DNA of 64,000 nt from Actinomadura syzygii (GTDB lineage Bacteria > Actinomycetota > Actinomycetes > Streptosporangiales > Streptosporangiaceae), in NCBI RefSeq assembly GCF_008085905.1, contig NZ_VSFF01000002.1, positions 1 through 64,000 on the forward strand, read 5' to 3'. The notes under the pieces were generated by a model. The model was not told where the DNA came from and did not search any database. It saw only the letters and a program-made list of their open reading frames with translations. The position numbers were made by a program, and so were the translations under genes. This document shows, one piece after another, positions 10,311 through 18,658 of this stretch. Every line of letters starts with the position of its first letter. Position 1 is the first letter of the stretch.

Positions 10311-10370
10311 TTCGCGCGCGGGTTCGCGCGCGGGTTCGCGTGCGGGCGCGCACGCGGGCGCGCACGCGGG
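10311..10370 (+). repeat. 12-bp tandem repeat, five units
   Basis: Five consecutive 12-base units: TTCGCGCGCGGG twice, TTCGCGTGCGGG once, CGCGCACGCGGG twice. The tract fills the gap between the hairpin and the start region of the LuxR regulator. Alternating CG/GC steps could form unusual DNA structure. The copy number is likely variable. Confidence 0.9.
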
Positions 10371-10413
10371 GGAACGGGGGCGGGGGGACCGTGCCAACCC
10401 CGATAATGGGCGG

Positions 10414-11067
10414 ATGCGCGTTGTGATCGCCGAGGATTCGGTGCTGCTGCGGGAAGGGCTCGTCCGGCTGCTCGGCGACGCCGGGATCGAGACGGTCGCG
10501 ACGGTCGGGGACGGTCCGGGGCTGCTCGGCATCGTGGAGGAGCACAAGCCCGACCTCGCCATCGTGGACGTCCGGATGCCGCCGTCGTTCACCGACGAGG
10601 GGCTGCGCGCGGCGCTGAACGTCCGGGAGCGGCGGCCGGGGACGCCGATCCTCGTCCTGTCCCAGTACGTGGAGGAGCGGTACGCGACGGACCTGATCGG
10701 CGGCGGCGCGGAGGGCGTCGGCTACCTGCTGAAGGAGCGGGTGTCGGACGTCGCCGAGTTCATCGACGCGGTCCGCCGGATCGCCTCCGGCGGGACGGTC
10801 ATCGATCCCGAGGTGATCGGCCAGCTGCTCGGCCGCCGCCGCACCGGCGACCCGCTGGACGCCCTGACCCCGCGCGAGCGGGAGGTGCTCGGGCTGATGG
10901 CGCAGGGACGCTCGAACGGCGCGATCGCGGGGGACCTCGTCGTCACCGAGGGCGCGGTGGAGAAGCACATCTCCAACATCTTCATGAAGCTCGACCTCCA
11001 GCCCGCGCAGGGCGGGCACCGGCGCGTGATGGCCGTCCTCGCCTACCTGGGCCGCGCGGGCTCCTGA
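10414..11067 (+). CDS. LuxR/NarL-family response regulator
   Basis: A 217-residue DNA-binding response regulator. The receiver occupies residues 1-120, with acidic residues in IAEDSV, the phosphoacceptor Asp52 in IVDVRMPP and the switch lysine in YLLKERV. The C-terminal GerE/LuxR helix-turn-helix starts at about residue 148 (LTPREREVLGLMAQGRSNGA) and includes EGAVEKHISNIF. It is the expected partner of the kinase at 8865. The ATG follows GGGCGG. It may bind the dyads at 8761 and 32344. Confidence 0.92.
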   Translation: MRVVIAEDSVLLREGLVRLLGDAGIETVATVGDGPGLLGIVEEHKPDLAIVDVRMPPSFTDEGLRAALNVRERRPGTPILVLSQYVEERYATDLIGGGAEGVGYLLKERVSDVAEFIDAVRRIASGGTVIDPEVIGQLLGRRRTGDPLDALTPREREVLGLMAQGRSNGAIAGDLVVTEGAVEKHISNIFMKLDLQPAQGGHRRVMAVLAYLGRAGS

Positions 11068-11264
11068 CCGCGCGCCCGACCGCGCCCGACCAGCGCGCCC
11101 GGCGGACGTCCAAGATCGGGAATGCCCCGTGACGTCGGCACGTTCTCGTATCTGGCACACTTGGACTGCAACCGCTGCGGTACCGGTTCGCGCCATCCCA
11201 CCTTCACCATGGTTCCGGCCATGCGGGCGGGGGCGTCCGGCGACCGCCAGAAGCGAGGAGAACC

Positions 11265-11483
11265 ATGAAGCCCGACATTCACCCGAACTACGTCGTCACG
11301 ACCGTGACGTGTACGTGCGGCAACACCTTCGAGACCCGCAGCACCGCCGAGAACGGCGTCATCCACGCCGACGTGTGCTCGAACTGCCACCCGTTCTACA
11401 CGGGCAAGCAGAAGATCCTCGACACCGGCGGCCGGGTCGCGCGCTTCGAGCAGCGCTTCGGCAAGAAGGGCGCGAAGAAGTAA
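11265..11483 (+). CDS. rpmE: 50S ribosomal protein bL31, zinc-binding type
   Basis: A 72-residue large-subunit protein. Four cysteines (Cys16, Cys18, Cys38, Cys41, in CTCGN and [10 protein letters not shown]) mark the zinc-containing form rather than the zinc-free paralogue used under zinc starvation. The basic tail GKKGAKK is typical. The ATG follows a strong GAGGAGAACC ribosome site. It has its own roughly 200-base upstream region, with no clear operator seen there. Confidence 0.98.
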   Translation: MKPDIHPNYVVTTVTCTCGNTFETRSTAENGVIHADVCSNCHPFYTGKQKILDTGGRVARFEQRFGKKGAKK

Positions 11484-11514
11484 GGCGGCAGCCGCATTCA
11501 TAGCGACCAGTGAC

Positions 11515-11543
11515 GGCCCGGGGACGATTCGGCTCCCCGGGCC
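11515..11543 (+). terminator. hairpin between rpmE and prfA
   Basis: A 9-bp stem GGCCCGGGG/CCCCGGGCC with an 11-base loop, 32 bases after the rpmE stop. It is a likely terminator or attenuator that would let the ribosomal protein gene be expressed more strongly than prfA. Confidence 0.6.
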
Positions 11544-11600
11544 TCGCGAAGTCGGCGTCCGGAGGCCGCGCCCCCGGGCCGGAACGGGCCAGGACACATC

Positions 11601-12665
11601 GTGAATCTCGACGAACTGATCAGTGAGTACGCGGGCATCGAGGAACGGCTCGCCGATCCGTCCGTCCATGCCGACCAGAACCTCGCGCGCAAGCTCGGCA
11701 AGCGCTACGCGGAGCTGCGCCCGATCGTCGAGACGCACCGGGAGCTGGCCGCCACCGAGGACGACCTCGCCGCCGCCCGCGAGCTCGCCGCCGAGGACGA
11801 GGCGTTCGCCGCCGAGGCGACCGACCTCGAACGGCACAAGGGCGACCTGGAGGAGCGGCTGCGCCACCTTCTGGTCCCGCGCGACCCGAACGACGCCAAG
11901 GACGTCATCCTTGAGGTGAAGGCGGGCGAGGGCGGCGAGGAGTCCGCGCTGTTCGCGGGCGACCTCCTGCGCATGTACCTGCGGTACGCGGAGCGCGTCG
12001 GCTGGAAGACGGAGGTGCTCGACTCGCACCCGTCCGACCTCGGCGGCTACAAGGACGTCACCGTCGCCGTGAAGGCGAGGGCATCCCAGGAGGAGGGCGT
12101 CTGGACGCGGCTCAAGTTCGAGGGCGGCGTGCACCGGGTGCAGCGCGTCCCGGCCACCGAGTCGCAGGGACGCATCCACACCAGCGCGGTCGGCGTCCTG
12201 GTGACGCCCGAGGCTGAGGACGTCGACGTCCAGATCGACCCGCACGACCTGCGCATCGACGTGTACCGGTCGTCCGGGCCGGGCGGGCAGAGCGTCAACA
12301 CCACCGACTCCGCGGTGCGCATCACGCACCTGCCGACCGGAGTCGTCGTGTCCTGCCAGAACGAGAAGAGCCAGCTCCAGAACAAGGACCAGGCGCTGCG
12401 CATCCTGCGGTCCCGGCTGCTGGCGATGGCGCAGGAGGAGGCCGACGCGGCCGCGTCGGCCGAGCGCAAGAGCCAGGTCCGGACGGTCGACCGGTCCGAG
12501 CGGGTGCGCACCTACAACTATCCGGAGAACCGGATCTCCGACCACCGGGTCGGCTACAAGGCGTACAACCTCGACCAGGTGCTGGACGGCGACCTCCACA
12601 ACGTCACGCAGGCGCTCGTCGACGCCGAGTTGGAACGCCGTCTGGCCGAAGCTCAAGGATCATGA
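11601..12665 (+). CDS. prfA: peptide chain release factor 1
   Basis: Recognises UAA and UAG stop codons and triggers peptide release. At 354 residues it has the normal RF1 length. The peptide anticodon PAT lies in [11 protein letters not shown], and the catalytic GGQ loop in [18 protein letters not shown]. Upstream is an acidic helical domain. The start is GTG at 11601. The stop overlaps an ATG (ATGA) that opens a 19-codon ORF leading into prmC. The pairing with prmC, which methylates the GGQ glutamine, is the classic functional arrangement. Confidence 0.97.
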   Translation: MNLDELISEYAGIEERLADPSVHADQNLARKLGKRYAELRPIVETHRELAATEDDLAAARELAAEDEAFAAEATDLERHKGDLEERLRHLLVPRDPNDAKDVILEVKAGEGGEESALFAGDLLRMYLRYAERVGWKTEVLDSHPSDLGGYKDVTVAVKARASQEEGVWTRLKFEGGVHRVQRVPATESQGRIHTSAVGVLVTPEAEDVDVQIDPHDLRIDVYRSSGPGGQSVNTTDSAVRITHLPTGVVVSCQNEKSQLQNKDQALRILRSRLLAMAQEEADAAASAERKSQVRTVDRSERVRTYNYPENRISDHRVGYKAYNLDQVLDGDLHNVTQALVDAELERRLAEAQGS

Positions 12666-12721
12666 GCGCGGCGAACCGGGGGGCGTGGGGGGTCGTCCCC
12701 CCTCGAAGGTCAGGATCATGA
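12662..12721 (+). CDS. possible 19-codon coupling ORF between prfA and prmC
   Basis: A short frame opens with the ATG in the prfA stop overlap (ATGA at 12662) and ends with a TGA overlapping the prmC start (ATGA at 12718). The predicted peptide is [19 protein letters not shown]. It contains a GGGGGG-TCGT-CCCCCC hairpin. It has no ribosome site of its own, but terminating ribosomes could restart here and be carried to prmC. Translation is not shown; the geometry is the evidence. Confidence 0.35.
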   Translation: MSAANRGAWGVVPPRRSGS

Positions 12722-13578
12722 AACTGCTGCTCGACGAGATCGCCAGGGCCACCGCGCGGCTCGCGGACGCGGGCGCCGCCTCGCCCCGCGCCGACGCCGA
12801 GGAGCTGGCGGCGGCCGTGCACGGGGTGAAGCGCTCGGAGCTGCACTGCGTCCCGGACGGCGCGTTCGACGCCCGGTTCTGGGAGTTCGTGGCGCGGCGC
12901 GAGGCGGGGGAGCCGCTCCAGCACATCACCGGGCGCGCGTTCTTCCGCTACCTGGAGCTGAAGGTCGGGCCGGGGGTGTTCGTGCCGCGTCCGGAGACCG
13001 AGGTCATGGTCGGCTGGGCGCTGGAGACGCTGCGCGACATGGACGTCCGCGACCCCCTCGTCGTCGATCTCGGCACCGGGTCGGCGGCCATCGCGCTGTC
13101 GATCGCGCTGGAAGCCCCCCGCGCGCGCGTGCACGCGGTGGAGAAGGACCCGACGGCGTTCGTCCACGCGACCCGCAACGTCGAGGAACTGGATGAGCGA
13201 GGCCGCGTCCGGCTGCACTTGGACGACTTCTCCACCGCGCTCCCCGAACTCGATGGAACGGTCGACCTGGTCGTCTCCAACCCGCCGTACATCCCGATGA
13301 GCGAGTGGGAGTACGTGCCGCGCGACGTCCGCGACCACGATCCGGCGGACGCGCTGTGGGGCGGCGGCGACGACGGCCTGGACGCGATCCGCGTCGTCGA
13401 GCGCACCGCGCGGCGGCTGCTGCGCCCGGGCGGGCACGTCGCGGTCGAGCACAGTGACCTGCAAGGCAACGCGGTCTACTGGGTGTTCGGGGAGGAGCGA
13501 GGCTGGCGCGACGTCCGAAACCGACGCGACCTCACCAACCGTGACAGGTTCGTCACCGCGCGGACGGTGGCCGACTGA
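12718..13578 (+). CDS. prmC: peptide chain release factor N5-glutamine methyltransferase
   Basis: SAM-dependent methylation of the GGQ glutamine of RF1/RF2. The 286 residues comprise an N-terminal helical domain, the linker motif FVPRPETE and a Rossmann methyltransferase with VVDLGTGSAAIALS. The catalytic NPPY is at residues 188-191, contacting the glutamine amide. Start ATG at 12718, after AAGGTCAGG. It follows prfA directly. Confidence 0.95.
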   Translation: MKLLLDEIARATARLADAGAASPRADAEELAAAVHGVKRSELHCVPDGAFDARFWEFVARREAGEPLQHITGRAFFRYLELKVGPGVFVPRPETEVMVGWALETLRDMDVRDPLVVDLGTGSAAIALSIALEAPRARVHAVEKDPTAFVHATRNVEELDERGRVRLHLDDFSTALPELDGTVDLVVSNPPYIPMSEWEYVPRDVRDHDPADALWGGGDDGLDAIRVVERTARRLLRPGGHVAVEHSDLQGNAVYWVFGEERGWRDVRNRRDLTNRDRFVTARTVAD

Positions 13579-13627
13579 CGTTTCCGGGCTCGACCTGCGC
13601 GATGGGGTGGGTCCGCCGGAGCGGGGC

Positions 13628-13633
13628 TATTCT
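13628..13633 (+). promoter_or_regulatory. putative -10 element of the Sua5-type gene
   Basis: TATTCT stands out in very GC-rich sequence, 50 bases before the chosen GTG. A transcript starting here would begin near 13640, which argues against the longer start at 13639. Confidence 0.4.
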
Positions 13634-13683
13634 GGGCGGTGCCAGAAACGGACGAGCGCCGCGAGATGGGAAGACGGGCGACC

Positions 13684-14499
13684 GTGAGCCGACGTTATGA
13701 CTGCTCCGATCCGATGGAGCGCACCCGCGGGATCGCCGAGGCGTTCTCCGCCGTCCGGCGCAGTGAGCTGATCGTGCTGCCGACCGACACCGTGTACGGG
13801 GTCGGGGTGGACGCGTTCGTCGCGCCCGCGGTGGAGAAACTGCTGGAGGCGAAGGGACGCGGGCGCGAGATGCCCCCGCCGGTCCTGGTCGGCTCGGTGC
13901 GCGCCGCGACCGCCCTCGTGGAGGATCTCGGCACCTACGGGCAGGACCTCATCGACGAGTTCTGGCCGGGCGCGCTGACGCTGGTGTGCCGCTCCAACCC
14001 GAACCTCGTGTGGGACCTCGGCGACACCAAGGGCACCGTCGCGCTGCGCATGCCGATGCACGAGCTCGCGGTCGAGCTGCTCAAGGAGACCGGGCCGCTC
14101 GCGGTCAGCAGCGCGAACCTGAGCGGGCGCCCGGCGGCCCGGGACGCCGCCGAGGCCGAGAAGATGCTCGGCGACGCGGTGTCGGTCTACCTGGACGCCG
14201 GCGTCTCCGGCAACACCGAGCCGTCGACGATCGTCGACCTGACCGGCTCCGTGCCGCGCCTGCTGCGCGCGGGCGCCGTCCCGGCCGACAAGATCCGCTC
14301 CGTCGTCGGCGTCCTGCTGACCGACGAGGACGACGACCACGACGAGGACGGCGCGGCCCCGGACGCCCCTGCCGAGCCCGCAGACGCCCCGTCCGGAGCC
14401 GCGGCAGCCAAGCCTTCCCTCACCAAGGGCGAGCCCTCCAAGGCCCCGGACGGCCCCGCTGAGCCCCCCTCCGGATCGGCGCAGACCGCGGATTCCTGA
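13684..14499 (+). CDS. tsaC: L-threonylcarbamoyladenylate synthase (Sua5/YrdC family)
   Basis: Makes threonylcarbamoyl-AMP from threonine, bicarbonate and ATP, the first step of the t6A37 modification of ANN-decoding tRNAs. The YrdC core is clear: LPTDTVYGVGVDAF, the KGRGREMPPPVLVG loop and SSANLSGRPA. The GTG at 13684 gives SRRYDCSD, the start seen in actinobacterial homologues. After residue 210 the protein adds about 60 residues of acidic Ala/Pro-rich tail of no recognised fold, making 271 residues in all. Position between prmC and the wecA-like gene is conserved, apart from the insert that follows. Confidence 0.92.
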   Translation: MSRRYDCSDPMERTRGIAEAFSAVRRSELIVLPTDTVYGVGVDAFVAPAVEKLLEAKGRGREMPPPVLVGSVRAATALVEDLGTYGQDLIDEFWPGALTLVCRSNPNLVWDLGDTKGTVALRMPMHELAVELLKETGPLAVSSANLSGRPAARDAAEAEKMLGDAVSVYLDAGVSGNTEPSTIVDLTGSVPRLLRAGAVPADKIRSVVGVLLTDEDDDHDEDGAAPDAPAEPADAPSGAAAAKPSLTKGEPSKAPDGPAEPPSGSAQTADS

Positions 14500-14551
14500 C
14501 CCGGCCGGAGCCGGTCGCCGGGCGCCGCCGGGGCACGCTCATGGCGAGCGT

Positions 14552-14809
14552 TCACAGGAGCATGTTGGCGAGAGTCGCCGCCACGGTCGCCGTGGCCATG
14601 ACGACCCAGGTCCACGAGTGCGCGCCGAGCCTGATCGAGTAGAACAGGACGGCGACGGCCGCGGGCGCGGCGGCGGCCAGCAGGGCGTAGCTCAGATACC
14701 GCGAGGGATCGCCGTCGAGAAACTTCTCGAGGAGCGAGGCCGCCATGGCGGCGATGAGGACCAACGCGCATGCGGCCTCGGAAACGGGCTCGCGTGCCTT
14801 CGACTCCAT
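14552..14809 (-). CDS. small three-helix membrane protein
   Basis: An 85-residue protein with no recognised family. Hydrophobic stretches near residues 12-28, 42-58 and 64-84 predict three membrane helices; the N-terminus MESKAREPVSE is charged. The ATG is preceded by a good GGAGGCAAG site. It lies about 100 bases downstream of the LuxR regulator at 14916 on the same strand. It could be a target or accessory of that two-component system, but nothing in the sequence proves this. Confidence 0.7.
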   Translation of the reverse strand: MESKAREPVSEAACALVLIAAMAASLLEKFLDGDPSRYLSYALLAAAAPAAVAVLFYSIRLGAHSWTWVVMATATVAATLANMLL

Positions 14810-14915
14810 CGTCTTGCCTCCAAATGAGATCTTTGGAAGTAGCCAATCGCGCCCCGCGCCCGGGAACTTCCTCCGGCGGGACCCACCTCGCTCGATCGTC
14901 CGATGTGCGGGCGCC

Positions 14916-15596
14916 TCAACCCTTGGGTGGAGGGGCCTCTCCCGGACGGACGAGCCCCGTGTCGTAGGCGAAGATCGTGGCCTGCACCCGGTCGCGTAGG
15001 CCGAGCTTGCCGAGCAGCGAGTTGACGTGGGTCTTGACCGTGGCGGTGCCGATGCCGAGCGCGGCGCCGATCTCGGTGTTGCTGAGGCCCTTCGCGATCC
15101 GCAGGAGCACGTCGCGTTCCCGCTGGGTGAGCGGCTCCAGGCGGTCGTCTTCGCCGGACGGCGGGTTGATCGCGCCGGTGGCGAAGGCGTCGATGAGGCG
15201 GCGGGTCACGGCGGGGGCGAGCAGCGCCTCGCCGTCCGCCACGGTGCGGACGGCGTCCACCAGCTCCTGGGGCTGGCAGTCCTTGAGTAGGAAGCCGGAC
15301 GCGCCCGCGCGCAGCGCGCCGAACACGTACTCGTCGCGGTGGAAGGTGGTGAGCACCAGCACCCGCGCCGGGGACCCCGCGGCGGCCAGCTCCCGCGACG
15401 CGGCGAGACCGTCCACGCCGGGCATCCGGATGTCCATCAGCACGACGTCGGGACGGCATTCGGGGACGGCGCGCAGGGCCTCCGCGCCGTCCGCGGCCTG
15501 GCCCACGACCTCCATGTCCGGTTCACCGCCGATGATCGCGGTGAACCCCGCGCGGACGATGGCCTGATCGTCCACCACGAGCACCCGGATGCTCAC
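14916..15596 (-). CDS. LuxR/NarL-family response regulator
   Basis: 226 residues: a receiver domain with VVDDQ, the phosphoacceptor Asp in VLMDIRMPGVDG and the switch lysine in FLLKDCQP, then a C-terminal LuxR helix-turn-helix (LTQRERDVLLRIAKGLSNTE and GTATVKTHVNSLLGKL). It starts with GTG 30 bases after the kinase stop, so kinase and regulator are one operon. Confidence 0.93.
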   Translation of the reverse strand: MSIRVLVVDDQAIVRAGFTAIIGGEPDMEVVGQAADGAEALRAVPECRPDVVLMDIRMPGVDGLAASRELAAAGSPARVLVLTTFHRDEYVFGALRAGASGFLLKDCQPQELVDAVRTVADGEALLAPAVTRRLIDAFATGAINPPSGEDDRLEPLTQRERDVLLRIAKGLSNTEIGAALGIGTATVKTHVNSLLGKLGLRDRVQATIFAYDTGLVRPGEAPPPKG

Positions 15597-15626
15597 GGCG
15601 TCCTCCCTCCGGTCACGGTGCCTCCC

Positions 15627-17606
15627 TCATTGCGCTCCATCGCGTTTCATCGCGCTCCATCGCGTTTCATCGCGCTCCATCGCGTCCAGGAGCCCTCGCA
15701 TCTCGGTCAGGGCGGCCCGCGCCTGCCCGGTCACCGTGCGGAGGGCCGCGGCCGCGTCGTCGTCCGTGCCGGTCAGACCCGTCTCGGCCGTCGTCACGAG
15801 CCGCGCGGTCCGGTCGAGGACGGTCCCGTTCAGCCCGGCCGCGACGCGGATCCGCTCGGCGTGCACGGCGGTGCCCGTCCGCGTGGTGACGGTGTCGATG
15901 ATCGCGTCCCCCCAGCGCCGGCTCCGCGCCGCGACGGCGAGGCCCCACGCCCAGCCGCCGAACGTCGCGGGCGCCGTGCACACGACTGCGAGCACCAGCC
16001 CGAACGTGAACGCGACCGGGATCTCGGCGCCCGTCGCGGCCGTCCGGTCGGCGGCCAGCGAGAGGCCGAGGCCGATGCCCCACGGGAGCGGCGCGACGAG
16101 CGCCGCGGGCCACGTCCGCCGCCCGTCCGGGTGGTAGCACGCGACCGAGTAGACGGCGACGAGCAGGGCGGGGGAGGCGAGGCCAAGCGCGTTCAGCGCG
16201 TCCGGCGACCACAGCGCGCACGCGGCGGCGAAGGCCGCGTGCGCCGAGACGACCGCCGCCTGCGCGGTCCGCGGGCGGCGCCGCCGCCACCACAGCGGGA
16301 CCGCGCCGAGCACGAGCACGGCCGCGGCCAGCGCCGTCCCCGCCGCGGTCGGGCCCTCGACCAGCGGCTCCGGCGGGACGAACGCCAGGAGCGGCGACGC
16401 CGCGCAGACGACGACCGTCACGGCGTCCAGGACCTCCGGCCAGCCCCAGCCGATCCGGGAGCCGGCCGTCGTCGGAAGGCGTGCCTCGACCGCCCAGCCG
16501 CCCGACGCGGTCGGTCCGGCGGTGAGCGCGCCGCCCAGCTCGGCCGCCCGGCCGCGCATGCCGCGCACGCCCCGTCCGCCTCCCCGCGTGGGCACGGCCC
16601 CGCGGCCGGGGCGCTCGTTCTCGACGCCCACCCGGACCGCCCCCGGCTCGTAGCGGACGGTCACCCGCACCTCGGCGCCGAACGCGTGCCGCGTCGCGTT
16701 GGTGATCGACTCCTGGACGATCCGGTACGCGACCGCCGTCACCTCGGCGGGCAGCCTGCGGGCGCGCCCTTCAAGCGTCAGGGACACCGGCACGCCCATC
16801 CTGCCCAGGCCGTGGCAGAGGCCGGGCAGCAGTTCCCGCAGCCCGCCGCCGTCGGCCCGCGGGCCCGCCAGGTCCGCGAGCGCGCTCAGCGACCCCAGCA
16901 CCTCGCGGCCGGTCCCGGCGGCGACCGCGAGCGCCTCGCGGACCAGCCCGGGGTCGCCGACCCGGACGGCCGCCCCGGTGTGCACGACGACGGCGCTCAG
17001 GTGATGGCCCGCGACGTCGTGGACCTCCCGGGCGAGGCGCGCGCGCTCCGCGTCCGCCGCCGCGCGGGCCTCCCGGTCGACGTCGGCGAGCCGGTCGAAC
17101 AGCTCCCGCCGCCGCGCCGCGTGCTGCCGCCGGAGCTGGCCGAACGCCGTGATCCCCAGGTAGAGGGCCGCGTTCAGCAGCACGCCGGACAGCACGTCGC
17201 CGGGCCCCGCGGCGGTCGGCAGGTACGCCGTGGACGCGACGGCCCAGGCGGCGACGCAGCCCAGGACCGCGGGGCGCGGCCCGCGCAGCACCGCCAGCGA
17301 GTACAGGGCGACCCCGTCCGCGGGCCCGCCGATCGCGGTGGTCGCGTCGCCGGACGCGACGAGGCCGATCGCGGTCAGCGCGATCGCGGCCGCGAGGGTC
17401 GGCACGGGCGCGACGCGCCGCCACGCCAGCGTCCCGGCCCCGAGGACGATGGTGATCGTCACCGCCGTCCAGCGGCCCGTCCCGAGGGGATCGCCGCTGC
17501 CGTCGGTGAAGAGCCAGGTGAGCGGAATCTGGGAGCCCGCGACGAGGAACGGGACGCCCCAGTCGGCAATGCGCGGCCATTGCCGGGGGTTTTCGTCCGT
17601 CCGCAC
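15627..17606 (-). CDS. double-module membrane histidine kinase
   Basis: A 659-residue protein. Residues 15-160 hold five or so membrane helices. A HisKA_3 phosphoacceptor domain follows, with His196 in LAREVHDVAGHHL, then an ATPase domain (QESITNATRHAFG, GGRGVRGMRGRAAELGG). Unusually, a second membrane block (about residues 395-560) and a second dimerisation-like helix follow. In that segment AERIRVAAGLNGTVLDR occupies the place of the phosphoacceptor motif, with Leu-Asn-Gly instead of Leu-His-Asp and no second ATPase. The start is GTG at 17606. The last codons run through a 20-bp tandem repeat. Confidence 0.85.
   Translation of the reverse strand: MRTDENPRQWPRIADWGVPFLVAGSQIPLTWLFTDGSGDPLGTGRWTAVTITIVLGAGTLAWRRVAPVPTLAAAIALTAIGLVASGDATTAIGGPADGVALYSLAVLRGPRPAVLGCVAAWAVASTAYLPTAAGPGDVLSGVLLNAALYLGITAFGQLRRQHAARRRELFDRLADVDREARAAADAERARLAREVHDVAGHHLSAVVVHTGAAVRVGDPGLVREALAVAAGTGREVLGSLSALADLAGPRADGGGLRELLPGLCHGLGRMGVPVSLTLEGRARRLPAEVTAVAYRIVQESITNATRHAFGAEVRVTVRYEPGAVRVGVENERPGRGAVPTRGGGRGVRGMRGRAAELGGALTAGPTASGGWAVEARLPTTAGSRIGWGWPEVLDAVTVVVCAASPLLAFVPPEPLVEGPTAAGTALAAAVLVLGAVPLWWRRRRPRTAQAAVVSAHAAFAAACALWSPDALNALGLASPALLVAVYSVACYHPDGRRTWPAALVAPLPWGIGLGLSLAADRTAATGAEIPVAFTFGLVLAVVCTAPATFGGWAWGLAVAARSRRWGDAIIDTVTTRTGTAVHAERIRVAAGLNGTVLDRTARLVTTAETGLTGTDDDAAAALRTVTGQARAALTEMRGLLDAMERDETRWSAMKRDGAQ
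15631..15686 (-). repeat. 20-bp tandem repeat at the 3' end of the kinase gene
   Basis: On the plus strand the unit CGCGCTCCATCGCGTTTCAT occurs 2.8 times, ending just before the kinase stop. Because 20 is not a multiple of three, each copy is read in a different frame. A change in copy number would alter the C-terminus of the kinase and its distance to the regulator start at 15596. Confidence 0.9.
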
Positions 17607-17987
17607 GGGATGACCCTAAGACCTTTCCTCGGGCTTGGGTGACGCTTGAACGTCGCGCCTCCCCGGTTTTCGCGAGGAAGCGCAGACGGGACGACTTGTG
17701 CGTCCGACTACTACGCGCATTGTCGTGCCTGGCCGTGCTCGCGGCGGTGGAGGACGGCGGGGTCGGCACGAGGGCGGCGAGGCTCCGCAGCAGGTCACGG
17801 CGGCTCACCTGGAACCGAGCAGCCGGTTCCAGGATTTCTGGGGCGCTCTATACGGGGGCCCAAGGCCGTCCCCCATCCAGATTGGTCGAGGACGCCACCC
17901 GCTCAGAGGTGCGGAAATGGTGAAGGCCCCGCCGGGCCGGGCGGGGCCTCGCGTAAGTCGGTTACGCGTGGTCACTCACGCGAGGGC
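17607..17987. other. 381-base intergenic stretch
   Basis: Holds no confident gene. On the minus strand a GTG-started frame at 17808 begins SRRDLLRSLAALVPTPP, which looks like a twin-arginine signal, but what follows is not protein-like and runs into the kinase gene out of frame. This may be a decayed gene start or chance. A hairpin at 17924-17949 is the likely terminator of the secreted-protein gene. Confidence 0.4.
17924..17949 (-). terminator. terminator of the secreted-protein gene
   Basis: A 10-bp stem AGGCCCCGCC/GGCGGGGCCT with a six-base loop, about 40 bases after the stop of the minus-strand gene at 17988. Confidence 0.65.
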
Positions 17988-18413
17988 TCAGAAGAGCTTC
18001 TTGCCCTTGCCGTAGAGGTACTTGCCGGTCTTCTTGTTGCGACCGCACTCCTGCACCCACAGGTGGCTGCTGTAGCTGGACTTCGCGCTGATGGCCACGG
18101 TGCCCTTGCCGTCGAAGTTGTACGTGCTGCCGCTCGACGTGGTGGCGATGATCTTGTGGCGCGACCAGTACTGCTTGCTGCCCTCGGTGAACAGGAACCG
18201 CACGCAGGCGGTCCAGCCGTTCTTCGCGGAGTCGCGCAGGTAGCCCTTCACGTAGGTGCTGCCGCCGCTGCGGGAGTAGGTGCCCCACGCGCTGATGTTC
18301 GAGTACGAGTTGTACGGGGCCCAGCTGGTGGCCGCCTCCGCGGGCGTCCCGACGGCGGCCATGCCCGCCATCAGGGTGCCGGCGGTCAGCGCCACGGCTG
18401 CGATACGCCGCAT
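17988..18413 (-). CDS. small secreted protein, unknown function
   Basis: 141 residues beginning MRRIAAVALTAGTLMAGMAA, a Sec signal peptide with a likely cleavage after TPAEA near residue 29. The mature part is about 112 residues, rich in Ser, Tyr, Thr and Lys, with two cysteines (TACVRF and QECGRN) that could form one disulfide. The basic tail ends GKGKKLF. The ATG at 18411-18413 follows GGAGG. Longer in-frame extension upstream is not signal-like and was dropped. I do not recognise the family. Confidence 0.8.
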   Translation of the reverse strand: MRRIAAVALTAGTLMAGMAAVGTPAEAATSWAPYNSYSNISAWGTYSRSGGSTYVKGYLRDSAKNGWTACVRFLFTEGSKQYWSRHKIIATTSSGSTYNFDGKGTVAISAKSSYSSHLWVQECGRNKKTGKYLYGKGKKLF

Positions 18414-18658
18414 AGATCCTCCATGATCAGACTTGGTTAGCGACGGATAACCTAGCAGGGCCGACAAGATCATCTTTATCGTATTTTTAGGCTGTGACCA
18501 GGGAAGGTCGAAATCTTCGATCATGCGAACCTGGAGGCGGCCGCGGGCGTCCAAGGGTCCGGGAGGTCGTCCGCGGGCGTCCCGGCGGATCCGGTCCGCC
18601 GGCCTCGCGGGCAGTATCGGCGGCGTTACGCGGACGCGCGGACCGCAACGATGCCACC

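Noticed and set aside
10311..10370. Direct repeats that could suggest a CRISPR array
   Set aside because: Units are contiguous 12-mers with no spacers, so this is a simple tandem repeat.
6588..10592. A 1334-codon open frame on the minus strand opposite rho and the sensor kinase
   Set aside because: It mirrors real genes in a GC-rich genome where antisense frames stay open. Its product is low-complexity Ala/Arg/Pro without domains.
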